Positions 1-8,593 are shown, counted from the stretch's first letter. The stretch: 25,738 nucleotides of DNA from an uncultured Vampirovibrio sp. (GCA_910579975.1 CAJTWU010000024.1:1-25738); one strand, 5' to 3'. Made by a program: numbers and translations. Notes: a model not told the origin generated them from the letters alone.

Positions 1-113
1 GCTAATTCATCAACCGCATCAGGATTATGCTCAGCCACATCTAAATCACCCATAGGAACCATTATTGAGGGTTGTTTCTGCTCATCATCCAAAGAATTTA
101 AAATTTCAATCAT
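1..113 (-). CDS. Partial unknown protein, N-terminus only
   Basis: The window edge cuts this minus-strand gene after 37 codons. It starts MIEILNSLDDEQKQ and continues through a short acidic stretch (MGDLDVAEHNPDAVDEL). The start is supported by AAAGGTGG placed about 4 bases before the ATG. It is divergent from the helicase gene. Nothing in these residues identifies a family, so no function is assigned. Confidence 0.55.
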   Translation of the reverse strand, partial: MIEILNSLDDEQKQPSIMVPMGDLDVAEHNPDAVDEL

Positions 114-132
114 TGTACCACCTTTTATTAAT

Positions 133-170
133 TGCAAATATTACGCATTTTGTGTATGCTATTGTATGAT
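133..170 (+). promoter_or_regulatory. Candidate promoter of the helicase gene
   Basis: TTGCAA (133-138) lies 16 bases before TATGCT (155-160). A second -10-like box, TATGAT, is at 165-170 and overlaps the first in-frame ATG (166). If the second box is used, translation must begin at the ATG at 202. If the first is used, a start at 166 would be nearly leaderless. Seen by eye only. Confidence 0.3.
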
Positions 171-201
171 AGCACAAAAATATGCATTTGGGAATAGGGG
201 A

Positions 202-2706
202 ATGGAAAGTATTTTACAAACACTAAACGCCGAACAACAGGATGCGGCTAAAACAACAGAAGGAGCTTTACTTATACTTGCAGGCGCCGGTAGTGGAAAA
301 ACAAGAGTTTTAACTACACGTATCGCTTATATGATACAACATGGTGCAATTGCAGGAAAAATTCTTGCTGTTACATTTACAAATAAAGCAGCTCGCGAAA
401 TGAAAGAAAGACTTTCATCTATCTTAGGTGAAAATGTTGTTAAATATATGTGGGTTGGCACTTTTCACAGTATTTGCGGAAGGATTTTAAGACAGGATAT
501 AGAAAACTATCAATTCCCTTCTGGTAAAAAACTTGATAAAAACTTCACTATTTATGATGAAACAGACTCACTTGCAGTTATTAAGCAAGCTGTTAAAAAA
601 TTAAACTTAGATGACAAAATTTATGCTCCAAAGCTAATAAAAACCGTTATTTCCAATGCAAAAAACAAAATGCAGGATGCTTATACTTTTGCAACTTTTG
701 CACGAGACTTTAAATCACAAAACATCGCGAAAGTTTTTGAAGCTTACGAGAATGCATTGAATAACAATAATGCCATCGATTTTGACGATATGCTTATGCT
801 CGCGGTTAAATTATTAGAACAAAATCCTGAAGTTAGAAAAAAATATTACGATAAGTTCCAGCACATTATGGTTGACGAGTATCAAGATACCAACCAGGCT
901 CAATACCAGCTTGTAAACGCTTTATACACAAATCTTGAATCTTTTGTTCCTCAAGAGCGTTCTTTATGCGTAGTCGGTGATGTTGACCAATCAATTTACA
1001 GTTGGCGTGGTGCTGATTTTAGGATTATTATGAATTTTCAGAAGGATTTTCCTGAAGCAAAAATCGTAAAACTTGAGCAAAACTACCGTTCAACAGCAAA
1101 TATTCTTAATGCTGCAAACGCAGTAATTGAAAATAATCAGGAACGTGTTGATAAAGTACTTTACTCTCAAAAAGGCGACGGAGAAAAAATTACATATTAT
1201 GAAGCTCAAGATGAATCTGATGAGGCAAATTATATTGTAAAATCGATTAAATCGACCTCTGATAACTACAATCAGTTTTCAATTTTATACCGTACAAACG
1301 CACAATCACGTGCTCTGGAAGAAGCTTTGATTGCAGCCGGCGTACCATATAGGATTTACGGCGGTTTGAAGTTCTATGACCGTAAAGAAATTAAAGATGC
1401 GATTGCATATTTAAAACTTATACACAATGTTGATGACTCACAGTCATTGAGACGTATTATTAATGTTCCTAAACGTGCAATTGGCGAAACAACTCTTAAA
1501 CACTTACAAGAATATGCCGACCAAAATGACATGAGTTTATTCTCTGCTATTTTAGATGTAGATAATATTGAGACAATCAAATCAGGGACGGCAACTAAGC
1601 TTAAAGATTTCTCAACTTTGATTATGAAGTTTCAGGAAGCACAGCCAAAGTATCAATTACCTGAATTTTTGAGCCTTGTGCTTGAAAGAAGCGGATATTT
1701 ACGTGAATTACACGCAACAGGCACAGATGAAGATGTTACAAGAATTGAAAACTTACAGGAGCTTGTAAACGTAGCAAACGAGTTTGAGCCGGAAGAACAG
1801 GATAATGTTTTGGGTGAATTTTTGACTCAGGTTTCTCTGGTATCAGATATTGATGGAATGGACGAAATTGCAAATAATGTTACTTTGATGACATTACATG
1901 CTTCAAAAGGTTTGGAATTCCCGATTGTATTCTTAGCCGGCTGTGATCAGGGGATTTTTCCTTCTGCAAGAACAATGAATATTATGTCAGAACTGGAAGA
2001 AGAAAGACGTTTGATGTACGTAGGGATTACACGTGCTGAAACCAAGTTGTATTTAACTACCGCAAAACGCCGTCAAATGTGGGGTGAATATAAGTATTAT
2101 TCTCCAAGCCAATTTATAGAAGAAATACCGCAGCACCTTATGGAAGCGCAAGAATCAAGCGGATATACCGAACATCGAAGCACATTTACAAGCGCTGTTA
2201 AATCAGTCAAAAGCAAGTCATCTTTTGATACAGACGGTTATGTAAAACCTGTAACGAGCTTTGGTTCAAGCTTTGGTCAAACCAAATCGTCTTCTAATTC
2301 AACAAGTTTTGGCAAAAACTTTGCAGCACCTTCTCAAAACAAAACGACAAATGTTGTTAAGAGAACTCCAAATAAAGCTTTTGTACAAAAAAATCCAATC
2401 AACAAACAAAAAGAAGACGAAAAAATTAAGGCGTTTTTTGAAAATAATATTATGAAACAGCGCCTTGAAGAACGTAAAAAAGAGCAAGCTCGTCAAGCTG
2501 AAGAAACAGCAAAAGCCGAAGAATTAAAAAATACGGCAACACAATATTATTTCAATGTCGGCGAACGTGTATTCCACGAAAAACTTGGCATCGGGCATAT
2601 TACAGATGTTATCCAAATTGGTGAAAGCACCATGTACACAATTGATTTTGGTAAATTGGGCAAAAAAGCAATGGATGCAGCATATGCACATTTGAAGAAG
2701 TTTTAA
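202..2706 (+). CDS. pcrA: ATP-dependent DNA helicase, PcrA/UvrD type (superfamily 1A)
   Basis: This is a 3'-5' DNA helicase that unwinds DNA in excision repair and clears recombination or replication intermediates. Visible motifs (residues counted from the ATG at 166) are Walker A GAGSGKT (40-46), motif II DEYQDTNQ (about 235), GDVDQSIYSWRG (motif III), LEQNYRS (motif IV), TLHASKGLEFPIVFLAG (motif V) and RRLMYVGITRAE (motif VI). After the helicase core comes a Ser/Lys/Asn-rich linker of about 110 residues, then a basic helix and a Tudor-like end (VGERVFHEKLGIGHITDV), which is typical of PcrA. I chose the ATG at 202 because homologues begin about seven residues before the LNxEQ motif. The frame is open from 166. 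Neither start has a well-spaced Shine-Dalgarno. The next gene, ispE, is 232 bases away. Confidence 0.95.
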   Translation: MESILQTLNAEQQDAAKTTEGALLILAGAGSGKTRVLTTRIAYMIQHGAIAGKILAVTFTNKAAREMKERLSSILGENVVKYMWVGTFHSICGRILRQDIENYQFPSGKKLDKNFTIYDETDSLAVIKQAVKKLNLDDKIYAPKLIKTVISNAKNKMQDAYTFATFARDFKSQNIAKVFEAYENALNNNNAIDFDDMLMLAVKLLEQNPEVRKKYYDKFQHIMVDEYQDTNQAQYQLVNALYTNLESFVPQERSLCVVGDVDQSIYSWRGADFRIIMNFQKDFPEAKIVKLEQNYRSTANILNAANAVIENNQERVDKVLYSQKGDGEKITYYEAQDESDEANYIVKSIKSTSDNYNQFSILYRTNAQSRALEEALIAAGVPYRIYGGLKFYDRKEIKDAIAYLKLIHNVDDSQSLRRIINVPKRAIGETTLKHLQEYADQNDMSLFSAILDVDNIETIKSGTATKLKDFSTLIMKFQEAQPKYQLPEFLSLVLERSGYLRELHATGTDEDVTRIENLQELVNVANEFEPEEQDNVLGEFLTQVSLVSDIDGMDEIANNVTLMTLHASKGLEFPIVFLAGCDQGIFPSARTMNIMSELEEERRLMYVGITRAETKLYLTTAKRRQMWGEYKYYSPSQFIEEIPQHLMEAQESSGYTEHRSTFTSAVKSVKSKSSFDTDGYVKPVTSFGSSFGQTKSSSNSTSFGKNFAAPSQNKTTNVVKRTPNKAFVQKNPINKQKEDEKIKAFFENNIMKQRLEERKKEQARQAEETAKAEELKNTATQYYFNVGERVFHEKLGIGHITDVIQIGESTMYTIDFGKLGKKAMDAAYAHLKKF

Positions 2707-2737
2707 ACTGTATCTAAAGATTTTTTAATATCATAAA

Positions 2738-2775
2738 ACTATATGGGGCTTGGTTAAAACCAAGCCCCATATAGT
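2738..2775. repeat. Perfect 16-bp stem inverted repeat
   Basis: ACTATATGGGGCTTGG pairs exactly with CCAAGCCCCATATAGT around a six-base loop. It lies 32 bases after the helicase stop. It could end the helicase transcript, but no U-run follows the stem on either strand, so it is not a classic intrinsic terminator. It may instead block 3' exonucleases or be part of the structured element that follows. Confidence 0.6.
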
Positions 2776-2902
2776 GGTAAGCCGAACACACACATAATGC
2801 CTTTCAAAATTTTGAGGTCGAAAAACGACGATACCACTAGCTGTCCCCGACTTACATTATAATAATAACACTATTTTCAACCCTTTTTAATCTTCTCGGG
2901 GA
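2772..2902 (+). other. Possible structured RNA between pcrA and ispE
   Basis: The gap holds several nested complementary segments. TAGTGGTA (2772-2779) pairs with TACCACTA (2832-2839) and encloses the palindrome TCAAAATTTTGA (2804-2815) and the hairpin GTCG-AAAAA-CGAC (2817-2829). TCCCCGA (2844-2850) pairs with TCGGGGA (2896-2902). The first stem shares four bases with the 2738-2775 hairpin, so the two exclude each other. There is no open frame of note here. No known RNA family is recognised. Whether it is transcribed is unknown. Confidence 0.3.
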
Positions 2903-2921
2903 GTAATCCTCAAGGATTATT

Positions 2922-2927
2922 TATGAT
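2922..2927 (+). promoter_or_regulatory. Candidate -10 box of ispE
   Basis: TATGAT ends 11 bases before the ispE ATG, and no Shine-Dalgarno lies in between, so transcription from it would give an almost leaderless mRNA. A good -35 is not visible. The hairpin TAATCC-tcaa-GGATTA (2904-2919) sits directly upstream. Confidence 0.25.
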
Positions 2928-2938
2928 ACAATTCAAAT

Positions 2939-3778
2939 ATGAACGAAATTAAGATTAAATGTCCGGCAAAAATCAATCTGACTCTGGAAATCGTTAACAA
3001 ACGAGAAGACGGATTTCATAATATTAAAAGCATTATGCAATTAATCAATCTTTATGATTTTTTGACCATAAAACCATTACCTACAGGAATTAAGCTTTCA
3101 GGCACAAGTACTGAAATCCCATATAACGAAAAAAACCTGGTTTATAAAGCAGCTGATTTGTTTTTTAAAACAACAGGAATAAATGAAGGAATTGAAATAT
3201 TCATAGAGAAAAACATCCCGATTGCAGCCGGTTTAGCCGGTGGAAGCACCGACGCAGCCGGAACTTTATACGGACTTAATAAAATATACAACGCCTTATC
3301 ACATAAGGAATTAGAAAATCTTTGCGCTCAATTAGGTTCTGATTTGAATGTTTGTTTAAATGGAGGCTGTACCCTTGCAACTTCAAGAGGAGAAATCACA
3401 GAACCATTGCCCGTAATAAAATCTGATGTAACATTAATAAAACCAAAAGCTCTTGGAATTTCAGCCGGAGAAGCTTATAGAAAATACGCCGTAAAAGAGT
3501 TTAAGCCGCAAAACAACATGACTGAAAAAATGTTCAAGGCTATTCAATCAGGCGAAGATATAAAATCTTTTTTATACAATGATTTGGAATACGCTGTTTT
3601 CGAAGACTACAAAGAGCTTCAAGAAATAAAATCAGCTTATCCAAACTCAATTATGTCGGGTTCGGGCTCAACATATTTTGTACTTGAAAACCTTACACAA
3701 TCTAAACTCAATAGTGATTTTGAATTTATTAATAATCTGAATTTTATACCAAACGGAGTAAGTGAATATGATAGTTAA
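2939..3778 (+). CDS. ispE: 4-diphosphocytidyl-2-C-methyl-D-erythritol kinase
   Basis: IspE uses ATP to phosphorylate CDP-methylerythritol in the MEP pathway to IPP and DMAPP, in the cytosol. The 279-residue protein has the usual family length. It shows the N-terminal substrate site KCPAKINLTL (Lys11), the GHMP kinase loop GLAGGSTDAAG (about 98-108), GSDLNVCL holding the expected catalytic Asp (Asp135), and the C-terminal glycine loop MSGSGST. Most family members have Pro-Phe after the Val/Leu of the GxD motif; here the sequence is Leu-Asn-Val, a mild deviation. No Shine-Dalgarno precedes the ATG. The 3' end overlaps the next gene by 11 bases, which suggests translational coupling. Confidence 0.93.
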   Translation: MNEIKIKCPAKINLTLEIVNKREDGFHNIKSIMQLINLYDFLTIKPLPTGIKLSGTSTEIPYNEKNLVYKAADLFFKTTGINEGIEIFIEKNIPIAAGLAGGSTDAAGTLYGLNKIYNALSHKELENLCAQLGSDLNVCLNGGCTLATSRGEITEPLPVIKSDVTLIKPKALGISAGEAYRKYAVKEFKPQNNMTEKMFKAIQSGEDIKSFLYNDLEYAVFEDYKELQEIKSAYPNSIMSGSGSTYFVLENLTQSKLNSDFEFINNLNFIPNGVSEYDS

Positions 3779-4376
3779 AACTTTTATTGAACCGCCAATA
3801 GATAACAATAATTACTTAATAATCGATGAGGACTCAAAGGAAGCCGCATTGATTGACTGTTCTGCTGTTGATGACAACATCAGACAAGAACTAAAAGCAC
3901 AAAATGCAACTTTAAAATATATTCTGCTTACTCACGGGCACTTTGATCATATTGCCGGACTAAGACCAAATTTTAATGTGCCTGTTTTAATGCATAAAAA
4001 CGATTTAGGATGGGTTCAAAAAGTTAATCAATATTTACCTATGATGGGTATGCCTGAAATGACTTTACCAAAAATAGATAAATATATTGAAGATGGAGAG
4101 ATTATTGAACTTGGTAACACAAAAATTAAGGTAATCCACACTCCCGGACATACTCAAGGCGGCGTTTGCTTCTATGTTGACGGGAAACTTTTTTCAGGTG
4201 ATACTATCTTTCGCGAAGCAGTAGGACGCTGCGATTTGGAAGGCGGCGATTTCAATCAGATTGTCGAAAGTATTGAAAACAAAATATTCACCCTCCCGCC
4301 TGAAACAGTAATTTATCCAGGACACGGCAAAATAACTTCAGTAGAATGGGAAAAAGAACATAATCGATTCTTATGA
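3768..4376 (+). CDS. MBL-fold hydrolase, glyoxalase II-like
   Basis: This is a 202-residue metallo-beta-lactamase-fold enzyme of the hydroxyacylglutathione hydrolase-like group. The metal motif HGHFDH (His56, His58, Asp60, His61) is intact, followed by HTPGHTQGG, FSGDTIF and YPGHG, which supply the remaining metal ligands. It lacks the C-terminal helical domain of true glyoxalase II, so the thioester substrate is not certain. The ATG at 3768 is preferred over the in-frame GTG at 3762 because GGAG (3755-3758) lies 9 bases before the ATG but only 3 before the GTG. It overlaps ispE by 11 bases and ends tail-to-tail with the EF-hand gene, overlapping it by 6 bases. Confidence 0.9.
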   Translation: MIVKTFIEPPIDNNNYLIIDEDSKEAALIDCSAVDDNIRQELKAQNATLKYILLTHGHFDHIAGLRPNFNVPVLMHKNDLGWVQKVNQYLPMMGMPEMTLPKIDKYIEDGEIIELGNTKIKVIHTPGHTQGGVCFYVDGKLFSGDTIFREAVGRCDLEGGDFNQIVESIENKIFTLPPETVIYPGHGKITSVEWEKEHNRFL

Positions 4377-4919
4377 GTCACTATCAAGATAGCGATAATC
4401 TAAAAGGCTTCCATCGTATTTATCATCAATGTCATAATACATAGACATGTTATTTACAAGCCTGTTTTTATCATTGATTTTGCGTTTCTCCAAATCAGAT
4501 TCTACACCATAAGACTGAATTTCTTGATTTGAAACCTTTCCATCATGGTTTTTATCAATCTCATTAAAATGTTCCAAAACTGTTTGGGTTAAAGAAGAAC
4601 TCATACCTGTGACTCCGGCTAAGGTCATAAGCTGCTCCCTTGTCATCCCTTGAGTTGCCATTTGGCTCATAAGATTCTGAATTTCTTCAGCAGAAATTAT
4701 TCCATCGCGGTCTTTGTCAATACTATTAAAATTATTTGTCATATAAGAAGCAAAAGTTGCTCCATACGATGAATTTATAATATTTGTATTAGTTAAAGCT
4801 TTATTAAGATTTTCTAAGGTAATACCATCTGCATATTGTCCTGAAAGTTGTGCAAAAGCATTTGTAAAACCGGCATTTACACCTGTAAACATTGATGTAC
4901 CATCTAGTCGTTTGCTCAT
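4371..4919 (-). CDS. EF-hand calcium-binding protein
   Basis: This 182-residue protein has two complete EF-hand loops: DKDRDGIISAEE (residues 68-79) and DKNHDGKVSNQE (122-133). Each has acidic or polar ligands at positions 1, 3 and 5, Gly at 6 and Glu at 12. A third, degenerate loop may lie near the end (about 165-176, around DDKYDGSLLD), lacking the Glu at position 12. There is no signal peptide, so it probably acts in the cytosol as a Ca2+ sensor or buffer. The start is firm: AAGGAG lies 7 bases upstream. It is divergent from kdsC. The N-terminal 60 residues and the partner are unrecognised. Confidence 0.85.
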   Translation of the reverse strand: MSKRLDGTSMFTGVNAGFTNAFAQLSGQYADGITLENLNKALTNTNIINSSYGATFASYMTNNFNSIDKDRDGIISAEEIQNLMSQMATQGMTREQLMTLAGVTGMSSSLTQTVLEHFNEIDKNHDGKVSNQEIQSYGVESDLEKRKINDKNRLVNNMSMYYDIDDKYDGSLLDYRYLDSDS

Positions 4920-4974
4920 AGTATATCTCCTTTTATATCATGTTAATGATGTTTAAAAAAAAATCAAACCTTCA

Positions 4975-5003
4975 TTTAGATGAAATCTTTTTAGTGATAT
5001 AAT
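4975..5003 (+). promoter_or_regulatory. Promoter of kdsC-comEC
   Basis: There is a perfect -10 TATAAT (4998-5003) with an extended TGA in front. A 17-base spacer separates it from TTTAGA (4975-4980), which matches four of six -35 bases. The predicted start near 5010 leaves a short leader containing the AGAGG ribosome binding site. Confidence 0.65.
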
Positions 5004-5026
5004 TATTAAAAAAAAGAGGTACAACT

Positions 5027-5569
5027 ATGGCAAAACTTAAAGATAATGCTCTTGAAGCAGCAAAAAAGATTAAACTTTTAGCATTTGATGTAGACGGTGT
5101 TATGACTGATGGTAGTGTAACTTACGATGAAAACGGCGTTGAATACAAAACCTTCAATGTTAAAGATGGTCACGGGATTGTAAGAATGAACAAATCAGGC
5201 TTCATTACAGCAATTATTACAGCAAGAAACAACGGGACCGTTCGTCATAGAGCCGAAAACCTTAATATAACAGAAATTTATCAAGGACAAAAATACAAAC
5301 TTCCTGCATTAGAAGAAATTATGGCAAAATACAATCTTACTTACGAAAATGTTTCTTATATGGGTGATGATTTGCCTGATATCTGTATTTTAGAAAAAGT
5401 AGGACTTAAATGCTGTCCAAACGATGCAGTAGAGGAAGTTCAGGAAGTATGCAACTTCAAATCTTCCATAAACGGCGGTCGAGGTGCAGTTAGAGAACTT
5501 TGCGATTTCATTCTGGATGCTCAAGGAATAGAAAAAATCGCTACTGTTTCAGAAGGTAAAAATTCTTGA
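5027..5569 (+). CDS. kdsC: 3-deoxy-D-manno-octulosonate 8-phosphate phosphatase
   Basis: KdsC removes phosphate from Kdo-8-P to give Kdo, the inner-core sugar of lipopolysaccharide, so it implies an outer membrane. The 180-residue, cap-less HAD protein has the expected length. It shows motif I FDVDGVMTDG with Asp21 and Asp23 as nucleophile and acid/base, the motif II region IITARNN, a Lys-containing stretch GQKYK, and motif IV MGDDLPD (about 112-118). The tail GGRGAVRELCDFIL is characteristic of KdsC rather than other HAD C0 phosphatases. AGAGG lies 7 bases before the ATG. The stop codon overlaps the TTG start of comEC in TTGA, so the two are probably co-translated. Confidence 0.93.
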   Translation: MAKLKDNALEAAKKIKLLAFDVDGVMTDGSVTYDENGVEYKTFNVKDGHGIVRMNKSGFITAIITARNNGTVRHRAENLNITEIYQGQKYKLPALEEIMAKYNLTYENVSYMGDDLPDICILEKVGLKCCPNDAVEEVQEVCNFKSSINGGRGAVRELCDFILDAQGIEKIATVSEGKNS

Positions 5570-7950
5570 AAAACATCTGTTTAGAACTATCACAAAACAA
5601 AAACTTTCTTATGCTATTTACAGCAAGCGTGTATATGCTTGCTGTTTTTGCTACACTTAGCAGCAATCTGCTTTTATTTTCAATTATTCTGAGTATCGGA
5701 CTTATTACATTAATTCTAAAAGAGTCCTTCCCGCTTAAATATATTCTTGTTACAGCTTTAATCTTTTATCTCGGTGTCATAAATACATCCTCCAGACTTA
5801 AAGATGTAGATGAATTACTAAATCTTGCGCCCTTAAACTCTGAAATAACAGGTACAATTGTTTCTATTCCTCAGGGTCAAACAGAAGGCAAACCCAAGTT
5901 TTTCTTTGAAGTAGATAAAATCAAATTTGGTTCTACAGAAAAAGAAGTAAAAGATGAAAAGGTTTTAGTAACTTATAACGCAAAAGAAGGCGAAACATTT
6001 GAAGGATTAAGATTATACAATTCTTGCATTTTAAAAGGTAGACTATCAGCCCCGTTCAAGGCGGGAAATCCATCTCAATTTGATTATGGAAATTATCTAA
6101 GAAATCACAATACATATGCGGTATTCTATGCTAAAAGCTACGATTTGCTTGAGAATACTCCATCCTTTAAAGAACGAAGCTTACAGAGAATTAATAATTT
6201 TAGAGAAGATATTATCTCTGTGCATTCAAAATATTTAAAAAGTCCGAATTTAGAAATTTTAGGCGGTATTGTATTTGGTGATGATGCTGTTTCACCGCCA
6301 AAGAATATCAAACAATCATTTATTAATTCAGGTTTATTACATATACTTGCCGCCTCTGGAATGAATGTTGCATTTATCTACTCGTTCTTCTTTTTCTTTA
6401 TGTCATTATTCAAAACACCTTACAAACTAAATGTTTTTCTTGGCATGTGTATGGTAATAATTTATTCACTTATGACAGGACTGGGTGCTTCAGTCATAAG
6501 AGCAACATGTATGCTTCTTTTTGTTTTGATAGGAAAATTAATCGATAGAGATGCTCACAGTATTTCTTTGTTATCTTTTGTTGCACTTTTAATGCTTTTA
6601 TATAATCCGTTATTTATTAATGATGTTGGTTTTCAATTATCTTTTATCGTAACTTTCGGTATACTTGTTATGTCACCTGTTATTCCTGTTTTTAAAAATA
6701 AAATATCAAATTTTATTGCAGGAACTATCGCAATTCCAATAATTGCACAATTATGGGTTATACCTATTCAGATTTTTTATTTTAGTAATATAAGCTTATA
6801 TTCTGTTTTTGCAAATATCATGAGCGTACCGATACTTATGGTTTTGAGCTTTGGCGGTTTTGTAAGTTCTCTACTATGTATAATAAGACCTATCGCCGAT
6901 TTTATATGTAAAATTTTTGATTTTATCCTAAATCCGTTACTTACAATACTTGTTAATATTTCGGACTTTTGGGGTACAATGCCGCATTCTGCTTTGCAGA
7001 CAACCCATCCAAGTGTATTTCAGATTCTTCTTTATTATGGAATTCTATTGTGTGTCACAGGAATTTTAAGAAAAACACATATTATAACACTATTAAAAAC
7101 AGGAGTATTTTTCCTTGTAATATTATTAATAACATTAATTCCAATTAAAAACTCTAATCTGGAAATCATGGCATTTGATGTTGGAAATGCAGACTGTTTT
7201 TTAATCAAAACACCCAAGAATGAATACATAATGATTGATACTGCAAAAGCGGGTTATAACGGTGGCAAATCACAAGCTGAAATGCTTATTTTAAAATATT
7301 TGAAAGATAGAGGCATAAAGAAAATTGATACAATTATTGTTACTCACTTTGATAATGACCATTGCGGCGGTGCAATTGATTTAATGAAAGGTGTCAATGT
7401 AAAACATTTATATGTAAACGATTTGAACCATAACTCTTATGCAGCAAAAAATATCTACAAAACAGCAAAAGACAATCAGGTTAAAATTATTCACGCTCAA
7501 AATAATCAAACCGTTTATAACAAATCAGGACTGAAGTTAACAAACTTTGTTTTGACCAATGGCAAAGATGATAATGAAAATTCAACCTTAACTCTAATAA
7601 GCTATAATGATTTCTCTATGTTATTTACAGGTGATGCCGGAGTCAATGGAATAAAAGAAGCATTAACAAATATCCCAAATAATATTACGGTTCTCAAAGT
7701 ACCTCACCATGGAGCAAACGGCGGCGTTGATAAAGATATAATAAAATATTTAAGCCCTCAATACTCTGTTATTTCGGTTGGTGAGAACAAATTTGGACAC
7801 CCGGCTCTTTACACCCTAAGAGTTTTAGATAATTCAACAATACTAAGAACAGATATTAACAATGCAATTAAAATAGTCGTAAACAAGCATGACTACAAAG
7901 TTCTGGCATACGACATGAAGAAACGCAAGTTTACAAAAGTTAACAATTAA
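5566..7950 (+). CDS. comEC: ComEC/Rec2-family DNA uptake channel protein
   Basis: ComEC forms the inner-membrane channel that takes single-stranded DNA into the cytosol during natural transformation. The 794-residue protein has the three usual parts: N-terminal membrane segments with an extracytoplasmic OB/DUF4131 region (about 1-200), the Competence domain with many membrane helices (about 225-515, including LLHILAASGMNVAF), and a C-terminal MBL-fold domain. The latter has THFDNDHCGG (about 593-602), LFTGDAG and VPHHGANGG. Translation begins at TTG within the kdsC stop, with AGAAGG about 11 bases upstream. No other competence genes lie in the window, so transformation ability is only suggested. 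Confidence 0.93.
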   Translation: MKNICLELSQNKNFLMLFTASVYMLAVFATLSSNLLLFSIILSIGLITLILKESFPLKYILVTALIFYLGVINTSSRLKDVDELLNLAPLNSEITGTIVSIPQGQTEGKPKFFFEVDKIKFGSTEKEVKDEKVLVTYNAKEGETFEGLRLYNSCILKGRLSAPFKAGNPSQFDYGNYLRNHNTYAVFYAKSYDLLENTPSFKERSLQRINNFREDIISVHSKYLKSPNLEILGGIVFGDDAVSPPKNIKQSFINSGLLHILAASGMNVAFIYSFFFFFMSLFKTPYKLNVFLGMCMVIIYSLMTGLGASVIRATCMLLFVLIGKLIDRDAHSISLLSFVALLMLLYNPLFINDVGFQLSFIVTFGILVMSPVIPVFKNKISNFIAGTIAIPIIAQLWVIPIQIFYFSNISLYSVFANIMSVPILMVLSFGGFVSSLLCIIRPIADFICKIFDFILNPLLTILVNISDFWGTMPHSALQTTHPSVFQILLYYGILLCVTGILRKTHIITLLKTGVFFLVILLITLIPIKNSNLEIMAFDVGNADCFLIKTPKNEYIMIDTAKAGYNGGKSQAEMLILKYLKDRGIKKIDTIIVTHFDNDHCGGAIDLMKGVNVKHLYVNDLNHNSYAAKNIYKTAKDNQVKIIHAQNNQTVYNKSGLKLTNFVLTNGKDDNENSTLTLISYNDFSMLFTGDAGVNGIKEALTNIPNNITVLKVPHHGANGGVDKDIIKYLSPQYSVISVGENKFGHPALYTLRVLDNSTILRTDINNAIKIVVNKHDYKVLAYDMKKRKFTKVNN

Positions 7951-8045
7951 GAATAAAAAAGTCAATTTTCCAAATGTGAAATACTTTATATATACATCAG
8001 ATATCTAAATAATCTGAGAGATAGTATAAATAAGGAGAGACATTT

Positions 8046-8288
8046 ATGGCAATTGGCGCAAGAGATTTTATCGACAAATTATTAGTAGAAAAATATGCAC
8101 AGGAAAAAGTTGACAACCACGATGCTGAATCATTGGTATCAAGAGTATCAGCAGATGATATGTTAGGAGCAATGGCGGCTTCTGCAAACACATATAAAAC
8201 CATGCTTGCATTAAATAACAGATTAACAATGGTCTGCTACGGTGTTGTAGCCAAATCGGCTAAATATGTCCAAACCGAAGCAGTATAA
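8046..8288 (+). CDS. Small protein of unknown function (80 residues)
   Basis: The gene has an excellent ribosome binding site (AAGGAGAG, 6 bases before the ATG) and a clear downstream terminator, so it is a real, probably well-translated single gene. The product is alpha-helical looking, with an acidic/basic N-half (FIDKLLVEKYAQEKVDNHDAE) and an alanine-rich middle (MLGAMAASANTYKTMLALN). It lacks a signal peptide and a clear membrane segment. I do not recognise the family. A TATATA box at about 7987-7992 could be its -10. Confidence 0.75.
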   Translation: MAIGARDFIDKLLVEKYAQEKVDNHDAESLVSRVSADDMLGAMAASANTYKTMLALNNRLTMVCYGVVAKSAKYVQTEAV

Positions 8289-8367
8289 AAAGTATTACGC
8301 GCTAAGACATTATCTGAACGCGCAACATCTCTCTTATATTAACTATCTTACATCTTACTAAAGTTTT

Positions 8368-8395
8368 GCCTTGCATTTTGCGGGGCTTTTTTTTT
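8368..8395 (+). terminator. Intrinsic terminator after the 80-residue gene
   Basis: GCCTTGC-atttt-GCGGGGC forms a seven-pair stem (two G-U pairs) followed by nine T residues. Confidence 0.88.
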
Positions 8396-8531
8396 GTGAG
8401 AAGGGGTAAATTTTTTTGATACTCTTTGGAGTATGTCTGTTTTGCATTTTACATTTAAAAGCCCAATTAAAGACGTTACATGCACTTTTTTATAGTTTTA
8501 AATGCTATCAATACCTCTTAAAAGTGTTGGT

Positions 8532-8560
8532 TGTAGACAATAAAATAGTCTATTATGTTA
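8532..8560 (+). promoter_or_regulatory. Promoter with operator-like palindrome for the XRE regulator
   Basis: TTGTAG (8532-8537) and TATGTT (8555-8560) are 17 bases apart. The inverted repeat TAGAC-n9-GTCTA (8535-8553) sits between and over them. Its position before a gene for a helix-turn-helix protein suggests autoregulation. This is an inference. Confidence 0.4.
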
Positions 8561-8567
8561 GTATAGA

Positions 8568-8593
8568 TGGTAAAACAATTAAACAAATGCTAG
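8568..8593 (+). other. Possible 8-codon upstream frame overlapping the regulator start
   Basis: An ATG at 8568, in another frame, reads MVKQLNKC and stops at TAG (8591-8593), just past the regulator ATG at 8587. Neither has a Shine-Dalgarno. If translated, it could feed ribosomes to the regulator by reinitiation. Confidence 0.15.

Noticed and set aside
2738..2775. Classic intrinsic terminator of pcrA
   Set aside because: The stem is perfect but no U-run follows on either strand, so it is listed only as an inverted repeat.
2772..2855. tRNA, tmRNA, SRP RNA or 6S RNA gene
   Set aside because: No cloverleaf, CCA end, or signature loops of these RNAs could be found; pairings are long-range and mutually exclusive.
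8416..8586. 57-residue N-terminal extension of the XRE regulator
   Set aside because: It runs through the promoter and operator-like palindrome, has no ribosome site and does not look like a domain; the family start fits the ATG at 8587.
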